Positions 63,113-64,000 of a DNA stretch of 64,000 bases are shown here, in pieces (within the stretch, counting starts at the first letter, position 1; every line of letters begins with the position of its first letter). Both the position numbers and the translations under genes were made by a program. Under the pieces are notes generated by a model. It had not been told where the DNA came from. It did not search any database and saw only the letters and a program-made list of their open reading frames with translations. The stretch comes from Nymphaea colorata (lineage: Eukaryota; Streptophyta; Magnoliopsida; Nymphaeales; Nymphaeaceae): NCBI RefSeq assembly GCF_008831285.2, contig NC_045143.1, positions 13,787,151 to 13,851,150 of the forward strand, in the 5' to 3' direction.

Positions 63113-63640
63113 ATGGCCGCCTGCAATAAGGTGCGACCAGAAGACTGATCCATTTCTGCAATGGAGCCATCTTCAGGCTGCAATTTGTTGCACATGGCCA
63201 TGGAAGCATGGCAGCTAGAGATTATCCTTCATCTAGTGAAGGAGTTGAAACTTACGGAGGCCATTAATTATGGAGAGCAAAGGGTAACACCTCTACATTT
63301 GGCAACAACAGACGATAGCATTGACATTGTCACTTCGATTCTTGATCAGATCCAATGTTATTGCCCAAGAGATGAATGATGGGGAAAACATCCTGCATCT
63401 AATGGCAAAGAATGGTGAGGCTGAGCGCTTCATGTCTACCTTCCTGTCATGTAACCTATGCCAACTTGCTAAGAAAACAGTGTTAAGAGATGATCAATAA
63501 CAGCAGTACTCTCACACACTCTCCAACTTCCAACCTTGCCTTGTGTGCCACACTTATGGCTTAATTTTGCAGGTAGAAATTGTGAAGATAATAGTAGTGA
63601 GGAAGATTGAATTAGTACTACATAAACATTTTCATGCATT
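63113..63640 (+). pseudogene. Ankyrin-repeat protein fragment, copy B
   Basis: Homologue of 34755-35280. The ATG at 63113 gives MAACNKVRPED followed by a TGA where copy A has Gly. The frame 63161-63379 has NLLHMAMEAWQLEIILHLVK and RVTPLHLATTDDSIDIV, two ankyrin repeats. The same frameshift after CPRDE leads to DGENILHLMAKNGEAERFM. An AG acceptor at 63571-63572 precedes VEIVKIIVVRKIELVLH. The shared frameshift predates the duplication; the TGA is specific to this copy. Confidence 0.72.
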
Positions 63641-64000
63641 TAGGTGGTAAATTAGTAGAATATCTCTAGTCGGTCAAAAAACCCCTCCTAAGAATACAAA
63701 AAAATGAAAAATAGAAAATATGAAATTCCCAAATTCCTGAAAGTGGCTAAATACATGAGTTCTCTATTGGGACATATTATGGTGTCTACTAAAGTTGTGT
63801 GGGGAACTCGATCTAATGAAGGGCAGCACACCAAGCACCTCCTCCCTTGGCATATGTAAAACTGCTTTTCAATACAGAGTTGCATTAGTCTTCAAAGTCA
63901 TTATAGTCGTGATGTACTCACGGAGAATGCAGTGCAACAATGTGGAAGAAGACAATTCTGGATATTGCCATTGAAGAACACCATCATTCATCATTCTGAA
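63641..64000. repeat. End of copy B, continues beyond the window
   Basis: Collinear with 35280-35570 except for an extra AT-rich stretch at about 63690-63760. The homology is still running at the last base. Confidence 0.7.

Overview
The window is nuclear DNA of a flowering plant. The evidence is two recognisable plant genes (a DRT100-type leucine-rich-repeat protein and an AP2/ERF transcription factor), fragments of plant PIP1 aquaporin genes with plant-type introns, plant Ty1-copia and Ty3-gypsy retrotransposons, a plant-type hAT transposon and several hAT-like MITEs. I cannot name the lineage from sequence alone. The DRT100-like gene is very GC-rich inside AT-rich surroundings. Gene density is very low; most of the window is transposons, pseudogenes and unassigned AT-rich DNA.

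Layout: 1-8.2 kb is AT-rich intergenic DNA with microsatellites. The intact LRR gene lies at 8255-9364 (+). 9.4-19.1 kb holds a GAGCTCGAG-rich repeat, a copia remnant with a 162-bp tandem duplication (about 12-13.5 kb), a MITE inside another MITE (14.13-14.6 kb) and a copia reverse-transcriptase fragment (18.0-18.6 kb, -).

19.1-35.7 kb and 56.4-64.0 kb are copies of one segmental duplication. Its units carry divergent (head-to-head) pairs of PIP1 aquaporin pseudogenes, followed in two units by a broken ankyrin-repeat gene fragment. All aquaporin copies are disabled. Copy A contains a 6.9-kb copia element (26757-33660) with two 460-bp LTRs and a GGCAT target duplication. Copy B keeps the uninterrupted target site. 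Copy B in turn carries a 194-bp MITE that copy A lacks.

Between the two blocks lie: a second copia element with both LTRs (35711-40450, +, disabled); the intact single-exon ERN1/RAP2.11-type ERF gene (43624-44481, -) with a 50-bp tandem duplication upstream; two GC-rich elements with polypurine cores (45.3 and 48.6 kb); a CACTA-like end; a copia fragment (47.0-48.2 kb); the LTR edge, PBS, gag and protease of a gypsy element (about 48.97-50.9 kb, -); and a structurally complete 3484-bp hAT transposon (51443-54926) with TIRs, 8-bp target duplications, palindromic subterminal repeats and a transposase gene broken by two nonsense codons and a frameshift.

Only the LRR and ERF genes look functional. 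The rest records successive duplication, transposition and decay. I saw no CRISPR array, rRNA, tRNA or bacterial-type system.
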